Part shown: piece by piece, positions 21,689 through 33,717 of the stretch
How positions within the stretch are numbered: the first letter of the stretch is position 1
Layout: each line of letters starts with the position of its first letter
Origin: Cunninghamia lanceolata
Taxonomy: Eukaryota > Streptophyta > Pinopsida > Cupressales > Cupressaceae
DNA length: 64,000 bases
Direction: 5' to 3'
Assembly: GCA_027924645.1 (NCBI GenBank)
Contig: BSBN01000445.1
Location: 8,353,001-8,417,000 of the forward strand
Position numbers and translations under genes: made by a program
Notes under the pieces: model-generated
What the model saw: only the letters and a program-made list of their open reading frames with translations
The model's database searches: none
Told to the model about the DNA's origin: nothing

Positions 21689-21689
21689 A

Positions 21690-23029
21690 TTGTTTTCTGC
21701 GATTAAGTATGTTCTCTTCACTCACCCAATTTTGGATCTAGGTGTAGTGTAGCATCGTACTCCCTCTTTAGTGGCTAGAATTAGTCACATAGTTCTTGTA
21801 ATGTGAAACTTTTGAATATTGATTTTTGTTTATTTGACTTTGTAAGGGACCAACTTTGAAATTTTTATTTCTTTTATTTATGGAAAAGTATAGCCATCAA
21901 AATTGATGTTTATTGATCTTATGACCTTGATGGTCACGTTGTATTTATTGTTGTAATTGTGTGCATTTTTATGCCTTATTGTTGAAATTGATTTTCTTTT
22001 CTTTGGACTTTATTGACTTAATTATTATTGGTGGCTATGCTTGAATGTTTTAATTGTTGGTCAAGTGTCCTGTTATGTTTTATATCATGTCCATAATGGG
22101 GCACTGATAGGCTGTGTAAGGGAATAGGATGCAGAGAATATACTGTTCTCATAGCAAGTGTGATTATTAAGAGTTTTGGTAGATTGTTTTCTTTATTTAT
22201 TGTTAGATACAATGGACATCGTGTGAAGAATTGAGGAAGTTCTAAAATGGTTTTTGGTGTCATTATGTATCATTTTAAGTAAGTCAAAATTTTGTTGGAA
22301 ATTAAAGGATGTGGGGTAATAAGGAATTGATAAAAGTTAAAAGAAATTAAAAGTGAATCAAGTCGTCAGTTTGTTCAAAGTTTCTTATGACACATATGCT
22401 TGGTGTTCTTTAAATGATTTTTACATTGTTTTCATTTTGATGGAGAACATAGAGAAAGGAAATTTTTGGAATTTACATCCTTGCAAAAATATTGTGGTTT
22501 AGTAAGATTATAGCAAAAAGACATGATTAGTAGAGAGTTGAAAGTGAATCGATGACGAGTTGTTTACAACTGGATTTTGGTTGAATGAGTTTAATTGGCA
22601 AAGACTATCACTGGTATGTTAGAATGTTTAAAAGATATAAGTCTTCTCATTTTCAGGAAAGGAAAAGAATTTGACAACAGAAGTAGAAAAATAGTAAAGA
22701 GATTGAATAGATTGATTTCCTATAGCATTGTATAGAATCATGAGAAAGATAAGAAAGAATTTTTCCAGAAATTTGAATTGTAGACCAGGTTGAAGTTTGG
22801 TTGCAAATAATGAAAAGGGAAAAACTGATTCCATTGATAGGAATATGAATAGTATAGTTTCAAAGATGTTGATTACACAATGCTGGGATATGATCTAGAG
22901 GCTGCAAATTGTTAGAAGTTTTACCTCATTGTTGGAGGTCACAACCAATGGTTACTTGGAGTACTGATCTCTTGATATTATTGTGTTACGGTAAGATTTC
23001 ATAAGCCATGTGGTGCTGATTCATGTTTT

Positions 23030-23090
<61 letters not shown>

Positions 23091-23483
23091 TGATTTATGC
23101 CTTATTTGGCATCTGATTTAAGATGCGATTATTATTTTTTATGATAAAATGAATATAGTTGTATGGTAGTTGTACCATAAGATGGATTGGACATTGAATT
23201 GGCAATTGTGCCATGGAAAGTGATTTATTGATTATACACTTGGATTATTTAATGGATGCATTGTTAATTGTGGAATTATGATGTTATTCTATGTATGGTC
23301 GAGTAGGACCAGAATTTGGTGGATAGTACCACCTAAGAAATGCAGAGGATGCTGATAGATCAATTCCTCATCTGAGATTTTTAGTTCATGCATATGATGA
23401 CATTTATTATATTATTGATATTTGATGCATAAGATTCTTTGTGTAGATGTTTTGTTATAAGACATCGAGACGATGTCTCTTCC
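21690..23483 (+). other. Non-coding LARD interior, right part
   Basis: AT-rich, no pol domain and no convincing ORF on either strand. It holds one long TG microsatellite and ends at the polypurine tract. Confidence 0.6.
23034..23087. repeat. (TG)27 microsatellite
   Basis: Uninterrupted TG dinucleotides inside the LARD interior. Confidence 0.97.
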
Positions 23484-23496
23484 AAGTGGGGAAGGA
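23484..23496 (+). other. Polypurine tract of the LARD
   Basis: AAGTGGGGAAGGA immediately before TGTCACGTCTC at 23497. It confirms plus-strand orientation and the left edge of the right LTR. Confidence 0.85.
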
Positions 23497-25462
23497 TGTC
23501 ACGTCTCAAACTTTGATACTATCTATGGTTACTTTTTGTGGAAATAATCTATGGATAATTATGTGTGTTAGATAGATAGTTTATTATTTTGAAAGATGAA
23601 TGATTATTGGAAAGATGTAATGAAATGAATGTAATATTTATGTTAGTAATGCTTCGGCTATTTGGTTACTAATCTATTAATAGAAAATTAGAGTTTACTA
23701 TGAGTTGGAGGTTGTCGAAGACAAGGGGGTGGTTGAGGTAAAGGAGACTAACATCCTGGCAATGTTAAGATGGAGGGATATCATTCACACACTTCACGTG
23801 GTGACATGTAGCTACATATGTTTGCATATTGAATGATTTAATAGTTTAATTTAAATTACATTTTTATTTTATTTAAATTATACAATTTTATTGCATAGTT
23901 AGTTAATGATGATTTAATTAGATTATTAATTCATTATTATTTAAATATCATGAGTGTTTAGAAAATAGAATAATTGAATTAGTTATTTAATTTGTTTTTA
24001 TTTAGAGAACAATCATATTCTATTTAATTATTAGTTTTATAGATACATTGTGATAAATATGTAAATTATTTTAATAATATTTTAGAACTAGAAATAGAAT
24101 AAAACATGATTTTGAAACAAAAAACTTAATTTAGGAAAAGAAAAGCTCTAGAAAACGAAACACTTGAGGAAGAGGAAACAATAAAAGAGGAGTAATAATT
24201 CATTTCTTGCTGACCAAAACTCCTATTTAACATCTTGCATTCTCAAAAAGAGAGGAAGCTCTTCATCTCTAAAAATTGCATTCAAAACAAAAAGAAATTG
24301 TGGAAGCATTTTTGGGACAAAAAGAGGGAACAGTTCAGATTAGGAAGCCGTTGTAAAAATCTGTGGGAATCAAGCATTCGATTGGATAGGGAGCAAATTC
24401 CGGGTTCTTATTTTAGATCATCTGTGACTGTGTATGTGTATGAATCTTCTTCTTATGTGCAAAAACCATGATCCTTTGTCTATATATATATATAGAAATA
24501 CATGCAACTGGCTGTAGCTTTGTAAAAGAAATGTTTTGTTTTAATATATATATATATTGGATCGACTATATTTTACATTGGATCGATTGTATGTTATATG
24601 GAATCGACTGTATTTTACATATTATATGTTATATCAGATCAATTGTATGTTATAATGAATCAACTATATTCTATGTTGGATCGACTGTATTTTACATTGG
24701 ATTGATTGTATATTATATTGGGTCGATTGTATTTTACATTAGATCTATTGTATGCATATTGGATCGACTCTATTGCATTATGAATTGACTGCACATTTTT
24801 AATGAAAAGATTGTTGCAGATGGCACTAAGGCCGTCGTAGGCAGTATATGGTGCGGCGTCACCGAATGGTGCCACAACCCCTTTGGGGACTGCAACCCCA
24901 TTTGGGGTGTCGACCCTATTTCATTTACTATTTATCATTGTTAGATTCAATTCAAATGTTTGTAATATCTTCCTTGCATTAGGTAAATTTTATACCTGAA
25001 AGCCTCTAAATATATAATATTTAGCATAAAATTGATATCATTGCTCTTGTTGCGCTTAGGCGCTAACAGTCTCCCAAACATTAGTTTATTTGGTAATGAA
25101 AATATATATATATATATACAAATTTCATCTCCTCTACATGTAGATATATTGACTGTAATTTTTATTGTCTGGAAACATAATGGTTTATGACTGTATTCGA
25201 TTATATCATTTGATAACTTAGCATTTTTCTTTGCATATAGATATATTGACTGTAATTTTTATTGTCTAGAAACATAATGATTTATGATTGTATTCGATTA
25301 TATCATTTGATATAGATATATTGACTGTAATTTCTATTGTCTGGAAACAGAATGGTTTATGACTGTTTCGATATATATACGTTCGTATTGGTTGTGTTTA
25401 TTGGAAAATGTATATGTTGGGATAGAAATACAATGCTGAGTTGAGTTTAATTGTCAAAATTG

Positions 25463-25497
<35 letters not shown>

Positions 25498-26597
25498 GTT
25501 TGAAATCGAATTTATTGTATTGTAGAAAAATAAATATTCTTTCTATTTTATATTTGCACTTATGAAAATGACTTGTATGAACTTTTGAATTATTGAGTTC
25601 TTGATAAATGTTATTTTTACATTTCACTTGGAAAAACTAGCAATATATCAAATTCCTTGATTTATGAAAGAAATGCATTATGTTTAACTGGTAGATAATC
25701 ACATAGATCAAGAAAAATTGAGATAAAAATAGTAAACTTTCCAACAAGCAAACCAGTGAAATCAACTTAACAATGGAAATAATGTTTGAATTCAAAATAT
25801 AGATATTTATGACTATGGAAAACCAAACTTAGGAAAACTGTGCTTTGTGTATTTTTGGTAAAGTATGAACTTTTGGGACAGGATGCCGAATGTGGGCTCC
25901 TAGAGACGATAGTTTTACTTTTTCTAAAACTATCATTTTATTAATTGCTTGGCCAAGCTACTGTACCATTGAAACAAATGGATTTGTTTAAAAGCCTAGA
26001 ACTATATTTGTCTCTGCCATATCCTGTTTGCAAGAGTTTATGTCATTCTAGGATTAGGATGCATAAAGGCAACAGGCACACATCGAGTGATTCCATCTTG
26101 CTTACACCATTCAAGGTAGCTAGGCTCCTTGTGTAGGGTCGATGTTTTCTTCAAGTTAGGAAGAAACTCGGGGAAGTCCAGTACTTCGTGGTTGGGTGGA
26201 AAAAGTGCCTCAACCACTATCTTGGTCTTGGTTGCAGATGATCGGAGGATCGAGGCAACCAAGTTTAAATATTATTATTGATATGGATATTTGCTTTATA
26301 TATATTTATTTATATGGCTTCATTGCCAAGTTGCAATTGTAACATGATTCATGGATATCTTGATGATAGTCCTTCCTTGTGTAACATTGAAACAAATGTA
26401 TTATAACACCAAGTCGGGTGTATGTAAACTGTTTTATAATCCATTTTGGTATATGGATCATTATTCTTATTCATGGATTCTTGCCATTTTATGTTATTAT
26501 GGATTTTTGGAAACCATTACTGGTTGATTATCTTACTTATGGAATATGCTTCTCTCTTCGAGTATTATGTTTAGTTGGTAAATTTTCATACCTTACA
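23497..26597 (+). repeat. Right (3') LTR of the LARD, 3101 bp
   Basis: TGTCACGTCTCAAAC to CATACCTTACA. It is the uninterrupted version of the LTR and the reference for judging the changes in the left copy. It contains the short repeats described for the left LTR, a GC-rich block CCCCTTTGGGGACTGC (about 24880-24895), TA-dinucleotide runs at about 25102-25118 and 25468-25494, and an AT-rich 5' third. Confidence 0.9.
24558..24794. repeat. Degenerate minisatellite, right LTR copy
   Basis: Head-to-tail TTGGATCGACTGTATTTTACA variants, corresponding to 3397-3596. Unit number differs between the three copies. Confidence 0.72.
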
Positions 26598-26699
26598 TAA
26601 TTTGATGAGGTCTTTTCAAGAAATTATAGTGGACTATTCAATAGGAGATTCCTTTGAATTGAGTGTTTAACACCAAGTTTACCAAACATTGTAAAGACA

Positions 26700-27725
26700 C
26701 TACACCACCCCTGGTTCCTTCACATGTATGCCATTCCAATCAAGAATAGGAACATGATTATCTCTTGAAATAAACTTTTTCAAATAGGAAAAATGGAAAA
26801 CATTATGCATCATGGCAAGAGCTGGCGGCAGAGCAATCCTGTATGCAACTGGGTTGACCTCGTTGAGAACTTGGAAGGGACCCACATATTTAGGTGCTAA
26901 TTTGGATGTGTTTCCAAACTTAATGGAGCTCTTTTGGGGTTTGACCCTTAGAAGGACTTTTTCTACCACTGAGAAATGCCTTGCGATGCGTTTAGCATCC
27001 GCATAACTTTTCTACCTATCATTGGCTTATGCTAGCCTTTTCTTAATCAGATGGACTTGCTCTTCCATTTTTGACAGCATTTCTGGACTAAGGCTAATCC
27101 TATCTTCTAGCTTATCCCAACTTATAGGAGTTCGACACTTTCTTCCATATAATGCTTCAAATGGAACCATCTTAATCGCAGAATGATAGGAATTATTATA
27201 GGCAAATTCCACAAGAGGAAGGTAATCTTCCCATTTGTATTGCTGATCCATGCAATACATTCTCGATAGATCTTCCAACACTTGATTTAACCTTTTGGTT
27301 TGGCCATCCATTTCAAGATGATAAGTAGAGCTTATATTCAACTTAGTTCCAAGTGAGGAAAATAAGGTTTGCCAAAATCTTGATGTCATACGAGCATCCC
27401 TATCTGAGATAATCTTCTTAGGAATACCATGCAATCTAAAAACCTCTGGCACAAATTTGTGGGCTATGACGGATGCCCCATCTATCAAATTCCCAAGTAT
27501 AAAATGTGCCACCTTGGTGAGTCTATCCACCACAACCAGAATAGCATTGTGCTTGTTCCTTGACATAGGAAGTTCTTGCACAAAATCCATGCTAATGATT
27601 TTCCATTTCCATTCCAAAATTTCATGAGGGTATAAAAGTCCTATCGGGTGATGGTGTTCTGCCTTCACCCTCTGGCATTCTAGACATCTAGCTACAAACC
27701 TTGTAGCATCCATCTTCATTTCCAA
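26700..27725 (-). pseudogene. Gypsy integrase with C-terminal region; catalytic Glu lost
   Basis: Contains CLECQRVKAEHHHP (end of the HHCC zinc region), the core with MDFVQELP (first Asp, residue 47 of this segment), SDRDARM (second Asp, residue 108), and DGQTKRLNQ, where residue 144 is Lys. The D-D spacing of exactly 35 to residue 144 shows this is the DDE glutamate position, so the active site is broken by Glu to Lys (one G-to-A change, at about 27294-27296). Then come EFAYNNSYHSAIKMVPFEALYG and, after two stops near 27000-27025, KLAPKYVGPFQVL and HNVFHFSYLKKF of the C-terminal domain. No chromodomain is recognisable before the stop. Confidence 0.88.
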
Positions 27726-27950
27726 AAATACACAAATACACTAGGCTCTTCATAAAAACCTACATAAATACACAAACCTTTACACGCGATCATGTCAACA
27801 TTAGTGGGAAACTTTAATCAATTAGAAAACATGATTTGTACATCATTCTATCAAAAATAAACAAATGTTGCTCATAAAATTAGTAAATTGGCATAGTTTG
27901 GGTAATTTGGGTGACACAGAAAGGATTATATGACTTATTATGGAATGAGG
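27726..27950 (-). other. Region where RT and RNase H should be; deleted
   Basis: Only about 225 bases separate the start of the RT (which ends near 27960 with GLIRPR then a stop) from the integrase zinc region. A normal gypsy element needs about 1.5-2 kb here. The bases present show no RT motif (no FIDD or YLDD). Confidence 0.65.
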
Positions 27951-28240
27951 TTAATTATACCTCATCACCTAGGTCTTATCAATCCTTTATCAAGAAATTC
28001 CTACAATTGATCTTTTAGCTCCATTAACTCAGTTGTGGTCATTCTATATGGAGCTTTAGATATAGGTTTCGAACCTAGAATTATATCTATAGAGAAATCA
28101 AAAGCTTTTTTAGGAGGCAATCCCAATAGCTCATCTGGAAACACATCCTCAAAATCTCTAAGAAAAGGGTACCTATCCATATTTGATCTTTCCTGATATA
28201 TGGACTCCCTCTTCTCAACTCCTTGGAGTTTCTGAGATTC
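27951..28240 (-). pseudogene. Gypsy reverse transcriptase, N-terminal fragment
   Basis: Minus strand reads YPFLRDFEDVFPDELLGLPP, then FSIDIILGSKPISKAPYRM and a helix ending in FLDKGLIRPR. This is the typical protease-RT linker and first RT block of Ty3/gypsy pol. The frame then stops and the finger, palm and connection regions are gone. Confidence 0.82.
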
Positions 28241-28780
28241 ATAAAAACATTAAATCATCTTGGAAATTAGTTTCCTTAAGACTATTTATTTCTTCCATTT
28301 TAACAGAAAAGAGTTGACATCCTTTTGTCTAAGCGCTTTTCATTTGTAGGGCAGAGATTTGTCTCAGTTTAACCTCTCTTGGGTTACCTTGTGGAAAGAC
28401 TTTATTCCCAAAGTCATCTAGACATTCTATTGTTTTGGCATAACAATCCAGTTTAACTTGATGTCTCCATAACTAGTTAATCACAAGGATAACATCATAT
28501 GAGCCTAATGGGGCTACGTAAAGGTTCACCTCAGTGGAGAAACTTGGAAGTTCAACCTTAGCCTCAAACAAGCATTGCTCTACCCGAGGTTTGGTCTGAT
28601 TTGCATATTCAACTGACCAAGTATTTGCCATGTATCCAACTTTTCTAGAAATTTTATTTAAAAATTTAGGGGAAACAAAACATTCTGTTGCACCAATATC
28701 TACCAAAACTGAAATTGAAAAACTAGATAAAATACTTGTAGTTTCAATAGGAGCAATTTGATATTCAGCTTGCCTATTAT
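28241..28780 (-). pseudogene. Gypsy aspartic protease region
   Basis: An open stretch (28473-28706) begins VDIGATECFVSPKFL, a retropepsin active site in which the usual DSGAT or DTGAT is DIGAT. The flap region PLGSYDVILVIN follows. Several stops lie downstream towards the RT. It would have cut the Gag-Pol precursor and cannot be active as it stands. Confidence 0.8.
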
Positions 28781-29060
28781 CTAGGGTTGCATGTATGTGT
28801 TACTGAAATGCTGCCTGCTAATAGGGTAAAGGATTTCCTCCTGGTTGAGTTCCCTGCGTCTTATTAGGACACTAGTTGGCATAATGATCACTGCCACATG
28901 TATAACACCCTCCCATGGGTCCTCGCCTTTCATGAGGCTTCCCAAAATTATCTCCATTTTTCTTGGAGTTATTATTGCCCTTCTTTTCACCCTTGGATTC
29001 ATTTTGTTTTTTCTTGGACCCTTTATCACTCTTCCCAGTAAAGTTCTACTTTTTGCCCTT
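28781..29060 (-). pseudogene. Gypsy gag, C-terminal part with CCHC knuckle
   Basis: Lys- and Asn-rich linker followed by GGCYTCGSDHYAN, a stop (TAG) and CPNKTQ. This is the CX2CX4HX4C nucleic-acid-binding knuckle, with the stop at the usual Gln just before the last Cys. A frameshift occurs shortly after the LINE junction. It continues gag from 35790 across the LINE. Confidence 0.8.
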
Positions 29061-29076
29061 TTTTCTTAAAAGATTT
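29061..29076. repeat. Left target-site duplication of the LINE
   Basis: TTTTTCTTAAAAGATT, identical to 35774-35789. It is followed by a short T run (poly-A of the minus-strand LINE) and then LINE sequence. Confidence 0.9.
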
Positions 29077-29081
29077 TTTTG

Positions 29082-29791
29082 GATTGAGAATCTAGCACTA
29101 ATTATATTCAAAGTATGGTGAAAATTACAGTCTTGTGGTTAAGAGCACCACATCAAAATTTTGTTGCCACTTCCATCAATCCAAAAAGATATCAGTTCTC
29201 TAATATATACAAACCAGTTTTGTCGACTATCAAAACTACAATATATACTAGAGAGAATAGTTTTTAACATCACACTATCAAAATAAACACAATTATAAGC
29301 AGGAATATCATCTACTATCCTTTGTATGATTCATTGTCTCAATTGAATTCAACTACTGCATTCTTATCATCTATCATGCTGTCTCTTTCTGGATTATCTT
29401 CATAATTTGTTAGATCTACAACTCTACTCTGATCAACTTCCATGTCTTCATCTATTACTCTGCTCATTTCTGCTTCCAGTGCCTCTTGTACTCCCTCATC
29501 ATATTGATAGTACCACCCTTGGCTGTCATCCAGCTCAGTTCCAGTTCTTTCTTTCTCTACACTTACATGTTTAAATTCCCATCTTGCATAGTCATAGTAT
29601 TCAATCTCATGGTCCCAAATATGAATTATGTTGTTACTTTTAGATGCTCCACTAGGAAATTTTCCATGATCGGCCTTATCTTTCAGCTGCTCTATGCAGA
29701 GGCTAAAGTTCTATCATGTGATTTCCCATTGTTTCTGAAGTTCACTCTTTTCTAATTCCTTCTACTTAAGTTGAGCATAAAGAACCTAGAA
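29082..29791 (-). other. LINE 3' UTR
   Basis: No ORF of interest. Lies between the ORF2 end and the short A-run beside the left target copy. Confidence 0.6.
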
Positions 29792-32700
29792 TTATGTATA
29801 TTCATTATAGAATCTTGGATCAAGCCTCCTCATCTCCTTAGCACAAAAATCTATCTCCTTAATGTCCTCTTTGTGTATGAATGTGCCAGTTTCCATCAGC
29901 TCTTTGAATTTATCAAAAGAAAGTTCAATGGAAACTGTAATCTGTTCAAAAAAATTGTAATACGTGAGACTAAGAAAAATCCCAATGAGAGATCTATCCC
30001 TGCCCTGGAACCTCTCTTCATTCCTTTTTTTCCAAAGGAACCACAATATTTCAATAGATAGAACTAACCAAAAGAGATTAGCATTAGATTTAAAACCATC
30101 AATGAAACCATATAATATTTCATTTCTATTTAAAACTTTAGTAGGACTCCACATTTGAATATTACCCATAAAGAAAGACCAGATCTCTTTAGCATATAAA
30201 TAGTCAAAGAAGATGTGAAACACAGAGTCTACAACATTAGAAATGGGACATAATACATTGTCACATGCAGAACACAATTTGTTTAAGATCAGTAATCATT
30301 GGAAATAGGCTTTTTTTTGGCTCTAAGAGTTTTGACCAAAATAGTTTAAAGGATTTAACCAACACTTTATCACCCATGGTGTCACCCCAAGCTGCGAGGA
30401 TGTGCTAGAATATACACTGGGAGTTGGATAGCATGTTATAGATCTGTTTTGGTTGCACATCAAGCAACCTGGACCCATCCCTCCATTTTACCTTTTCTAT
30501 ACACTCTTCTCCTTCTACAACAATTCTCAACTAGACTTTATTTAAAAAGGCTTTCTCAAGAGTAGAGAATGTTCTGAATTAGCTAGACGAAAGATGAAAC
30601 TCGTTTTTGACTATAGACCAATTTTTGGGATCACCATCAAGAAAAAGATCTTGCAGGCAAACCAGGCCTCTGTTATTACACAATCTAGTAGAACAACCTT
30701 GTAGTAATGCAAGATATTTACCCTTGGCTTTACATTCCACCAAATAGACCTCTAGCCTGAAATTTTACCTTCACTAAGGTTAATAGCCTCTCTGCCATCT
30801 AAAATCCATTTAGCACATTCCCAAGATTTCCAAATGCTCCCAAACACAGTTGATCCCCCAGGTTTAGATCTGAAATCCCCAAATAAGACATCATGAAAAT
30901 GGATTTTCCCCAATTCTTCTTGTTCTCTGGAGTAGCCACTTCAATATTCTTTCTGATTAAGATTTTCCAAGGCTCATCACCCTCCAATGATTTGACAATC
31001 CATTTTGTTGCCAGGGCATCACCCTGCATCTTCAAATCTTTGAGTCCAAGCCCCCCCATATCCTTACTAAGACAACACCACTCCCATTTCACTAAATGTT
31101 TCTTTCTATTTCCTTTTCCATTAGACCATAAAAACCTCCTAATCAGTTTATGAATAACCTCAAATTTATAGTTTGCAAAAAGCCACATTGAAGAATAAAA
31201 GATGGAATATGCAGAAAGAATTTTTTGGCAGACCTGCAGCCTGCCAGCTAGAGAGAGGTGCATTCTATCCTAGTTCATTAATTTCCTTTCAATTTTAGCA
31301 AACAACCAATCCCACATTTGTTTCAAGGAGGGGCAGATGGCAAAGGGGATCCCAAGAAACCTCACTTGCTTCGTTGGACCCCACACTACCATTTGTCAGA
31401 GTCTAACCAGTCTGGGGGAGAATGCTCCCAAGTTAAGAGTATAGATTTAGCAGAGGAGATTTTTACACCAGATGCTAAGCAGAAGACCTCCAGTCTCCTC
31501 TCTAAGCATTCCATTTCCTACTTATTTACTTTAGGAAAAAGAGTAGTGTCATCTGCAAATTGTACATTTAACAACCTTTCTCCATTGGGCAAAGAAATTC
31601 CTTCTAATCTGCCTTCTAAAAGATTTGTTCTTAAAATATAGTAAAGAGTTGCTGAGGCAATCACAAATAAGGAGGGGGCAAGCGGGCATCCTTGCTTGAT
31701 GGATCTGCCCATGCTGAAGGGAGCAGATAGCTCACCATTGACTTCAACTTCAGCAGATGCATCTTGGAATAAAATTTTAACCATCTTGCAAAAACCCTTA
31801 GGAAACCCAATGGCTCTTAACATTTTCAAAATAAATGACCACTCCACCCTGTCATAAGCCTTCTCAAAATCTAGGAGAAGTATACCAACATTTTGATTGG
31901 TTTCATTTGCCCAATGAAGAGCTTCCCAACTTGTTATAATATTTTCTAAAATGTATCTACCTTTTATAAATCCTATTTGGGATGAGTTAATAATCTCTGG
32001 CAAAATTTCCCTCAGTCCTAAAGCCAATACCTTGGCTAATATTTTATAGGAAACATTCAATAATGTAATGGGTCTCCCGTTTTTAATATCAGATTTGTCT
32101 CCTCCCTTGGGTAAGAGCTTGATGATCCCTTTGTTAATCTCCTTGCCTAAGGTGCCTTTGCTTAAAGCCTCGTTATACAGCTCAAACAGATCATCTACTA
32201 TCCAATCCAAATTAGCCTTATAGAACTCAACAGGTAGGCCATCAGTACCTGGGGATTTCCTATTGCTCATAGACCTGATAGCCAACACTATCTCCTCTTT
32301 TGTGAGATCTTTTTCCAAGATGAGCTTCATCTCAAATCTTATTTTCTTCTTGCAGATTCTGGAACAAAAGTCTTGAGCATCCCAACATTTAGGATGATTA
32401 TCTTCAGCTTCAAACAATTTCTCATAAAACATTTTAAAATCTTCCAGAATTTCCCCCTATTGCTTCAGACTCTCACCATTGACCACTACCAATTCGATGT
32501 TTTCTTTAATATTTTTATGCTTTAGCAGGTTGAAAAAGTATTTTGTTCCTTTATCTCCCTCTTACATCCAATTTAGTTTTGCTCTAATTTTAGCCCCCTG
32601 AGCCTTTCTCACCTGACATCTTTTAAGCCTATGTTTAACCTTCACCAACTCCCCAATAAGAAGCTCATCCTTAGGATTGTCCTGAAGCTTCCCCTCAATA

Positions 32701-33706
32701 TTGAGAAACTCTTCTTGCAACAATGATTCTTCTCTTTTCTTGTCCAAGGCATACTTTTCCCTACAATTTGGAAAATAGATTTGTAGGACTCAGACAATTT
32801 ATTCTAGCATTCTTCCATTCCATCCTTCCTATAGAGGGATAAGCAAATACCCCTCAAAGTTTTGATGCCACACAAGTTGTCTTGATCCTTTAACAGATCA
32901 CAATTCTATTTGAAAAGACTATTTTTAATTGATTTGACCACTGGCCTCCTATTTTTTATTAGAACCACAATCTTAATAGGATGATGATCAGATAAGGTAT
33001 TGGGCATAACTTGAACTTTGTTTCCTTCTGCTCCATTCTGAACAAGAAAGGTATCTTTTTCTACATAAAATCTATCCAATCTGCTATATATTCTTTTATT
33101 GGCCTTTTGAAAGTTGGACCATGTGAACCAAATTGCCTTACTTTTCTTTTTTCCCCCCTCTAGGGGGTTAGCCAGCGTCAATGATTTTTTTAATTTTAGC
33201 CAAAAAAAAATTTCATTCCTTATCCACTCCAAGGGATTGCCCCCAATTTTATCTTCCTTCTTCTCTGTCAAGTTAAAGTCCCCTCCCACTATCCAGGGCA
33301 CCTTAGGCAATTCCAGGGCCATCCAATTCCACAGTTCTGCTCTCTTAATGTATTCATTGGGGGCATAAACTCAGCAGATGCCCAGAAGCAAGCCCCCAAC
33401 ATCTAAGGTAATCCAAATACATCTACTACAAGGAGAATATCTCGAATCCTTGAGAAGATTCTCCCACTTCCTGCTTAATAAGATGGCATTGCCTCCTTTG
33501 CCCCTCTCATGCTTAGTGGAAAAAGCTAGGGAATCTTTCCATATAAATCTTAAGGTATTATCCAACAAAAACCCTATAGCTTTTACTTCTTGCAACATTA
33601 ATATATCCATATCTTTAGTTTTATTGCAGAAGTCCCTAACAACATACTTCCTATCAGGAGATTCAAGGCCTCTAACATTCCAACTGAAGCAATAAATGCT
33701 TTTCAT
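29792..33706 (-). pseudogene. LINE ORF2: APE-type endonuclease and reverse transcriptase
   Basis: Starts MKSIYCFSWNVRGL at 33706. Endonuclease motifs: LQEVK about 33580, YAPN about 33360, GGDFN about 33270, RLDRFYV about 33080, SDHHPIK about 32990. The RT stretch (32432-31518) has PGTDGLPVEFYK, QIGFIKGRYI, LLLDFEKAYDRVEW and FADDTTLF (catalytic FADD about 31555). The thumb region follows at 31263-30799 and a zf-RVT-like Cys/His region (CSACDNVLCP, VFHIFFDY) at 30277-29792. Total of about 1300 codons is normal for plant L1 ORF2. Several stops and frameshifts (for example 33371, 32905, 31515) break it. The enzyme would nick DNA and prime reverse transcription at the nick. Confidence 0.92.
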
Positions 33707-33717
33707 ATGAGACTCAA

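Larger units (their letters stand above)
15374..21689 (-). mobile_element. Full-length Ty1/copia retrotransposon, 6.3 kb, inactivated
   Basis: LTRs at about 15375-16419 and 20638-21688 flank a complete gag-pol region on the minus strand. The LTR starts TGTTGGGAATTAAGG (minus) and is preceded by the polypurine tract AAGTGGGAGAA (about 16420-16431). The PBS TTGGTATCAGAGC lies at about 20620-20634. A 5-bp candidate target duplication, TTGTT, is at 15369-15373 and 21690-21694; the exact edge base is uncertain by one. Domain order gag, protease, integrase, RT, RNase H is that of copia. By eye the LTRs differ at about 3% of the first 220 positions, so the insertion is moderately old. It sits inside the LARD interior and is therefore younger than the LARD. 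Confidence 0.93.
1225..26597 (+). mobile_element. Non-autonomous LTR retrotransposon (LARD) with nested insertions, 25.4 kb as it stands
   Basis: Both termini are clear. The left LTR starts TGTCATGTCTC at 1225 and the right LTR ends CCTTACA at 26597, flanked by identical TAATT at 1220-1224 and 26598-26602. PBS (TGGTATCAGAGC, initiator-Met type) sites follow the left LTR, and a polypurine tract (23484-23496) precedes the right LTR, so the sense strand is plus. Without the nested elements it has LTRs of about 3.1 kb and about 3.6 kb of internal DNA (13575-15373 plus 21690-23496) with no gag, protease, RT or integrase. One small ORF (13659-14018) is left. Long LTRs with a coding-poor interior fit a large retrotransposon derivative, presumably moved in trans by a Ty3/gypsy relative. 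Confidence 0.88.

Noticed and set aside
31318..33695. Plus-strand ORFs such as 33114-33368 and 33378-33695
   Set aside because: Antisense shadows of the LINE ORF2 endonuclease and RT.
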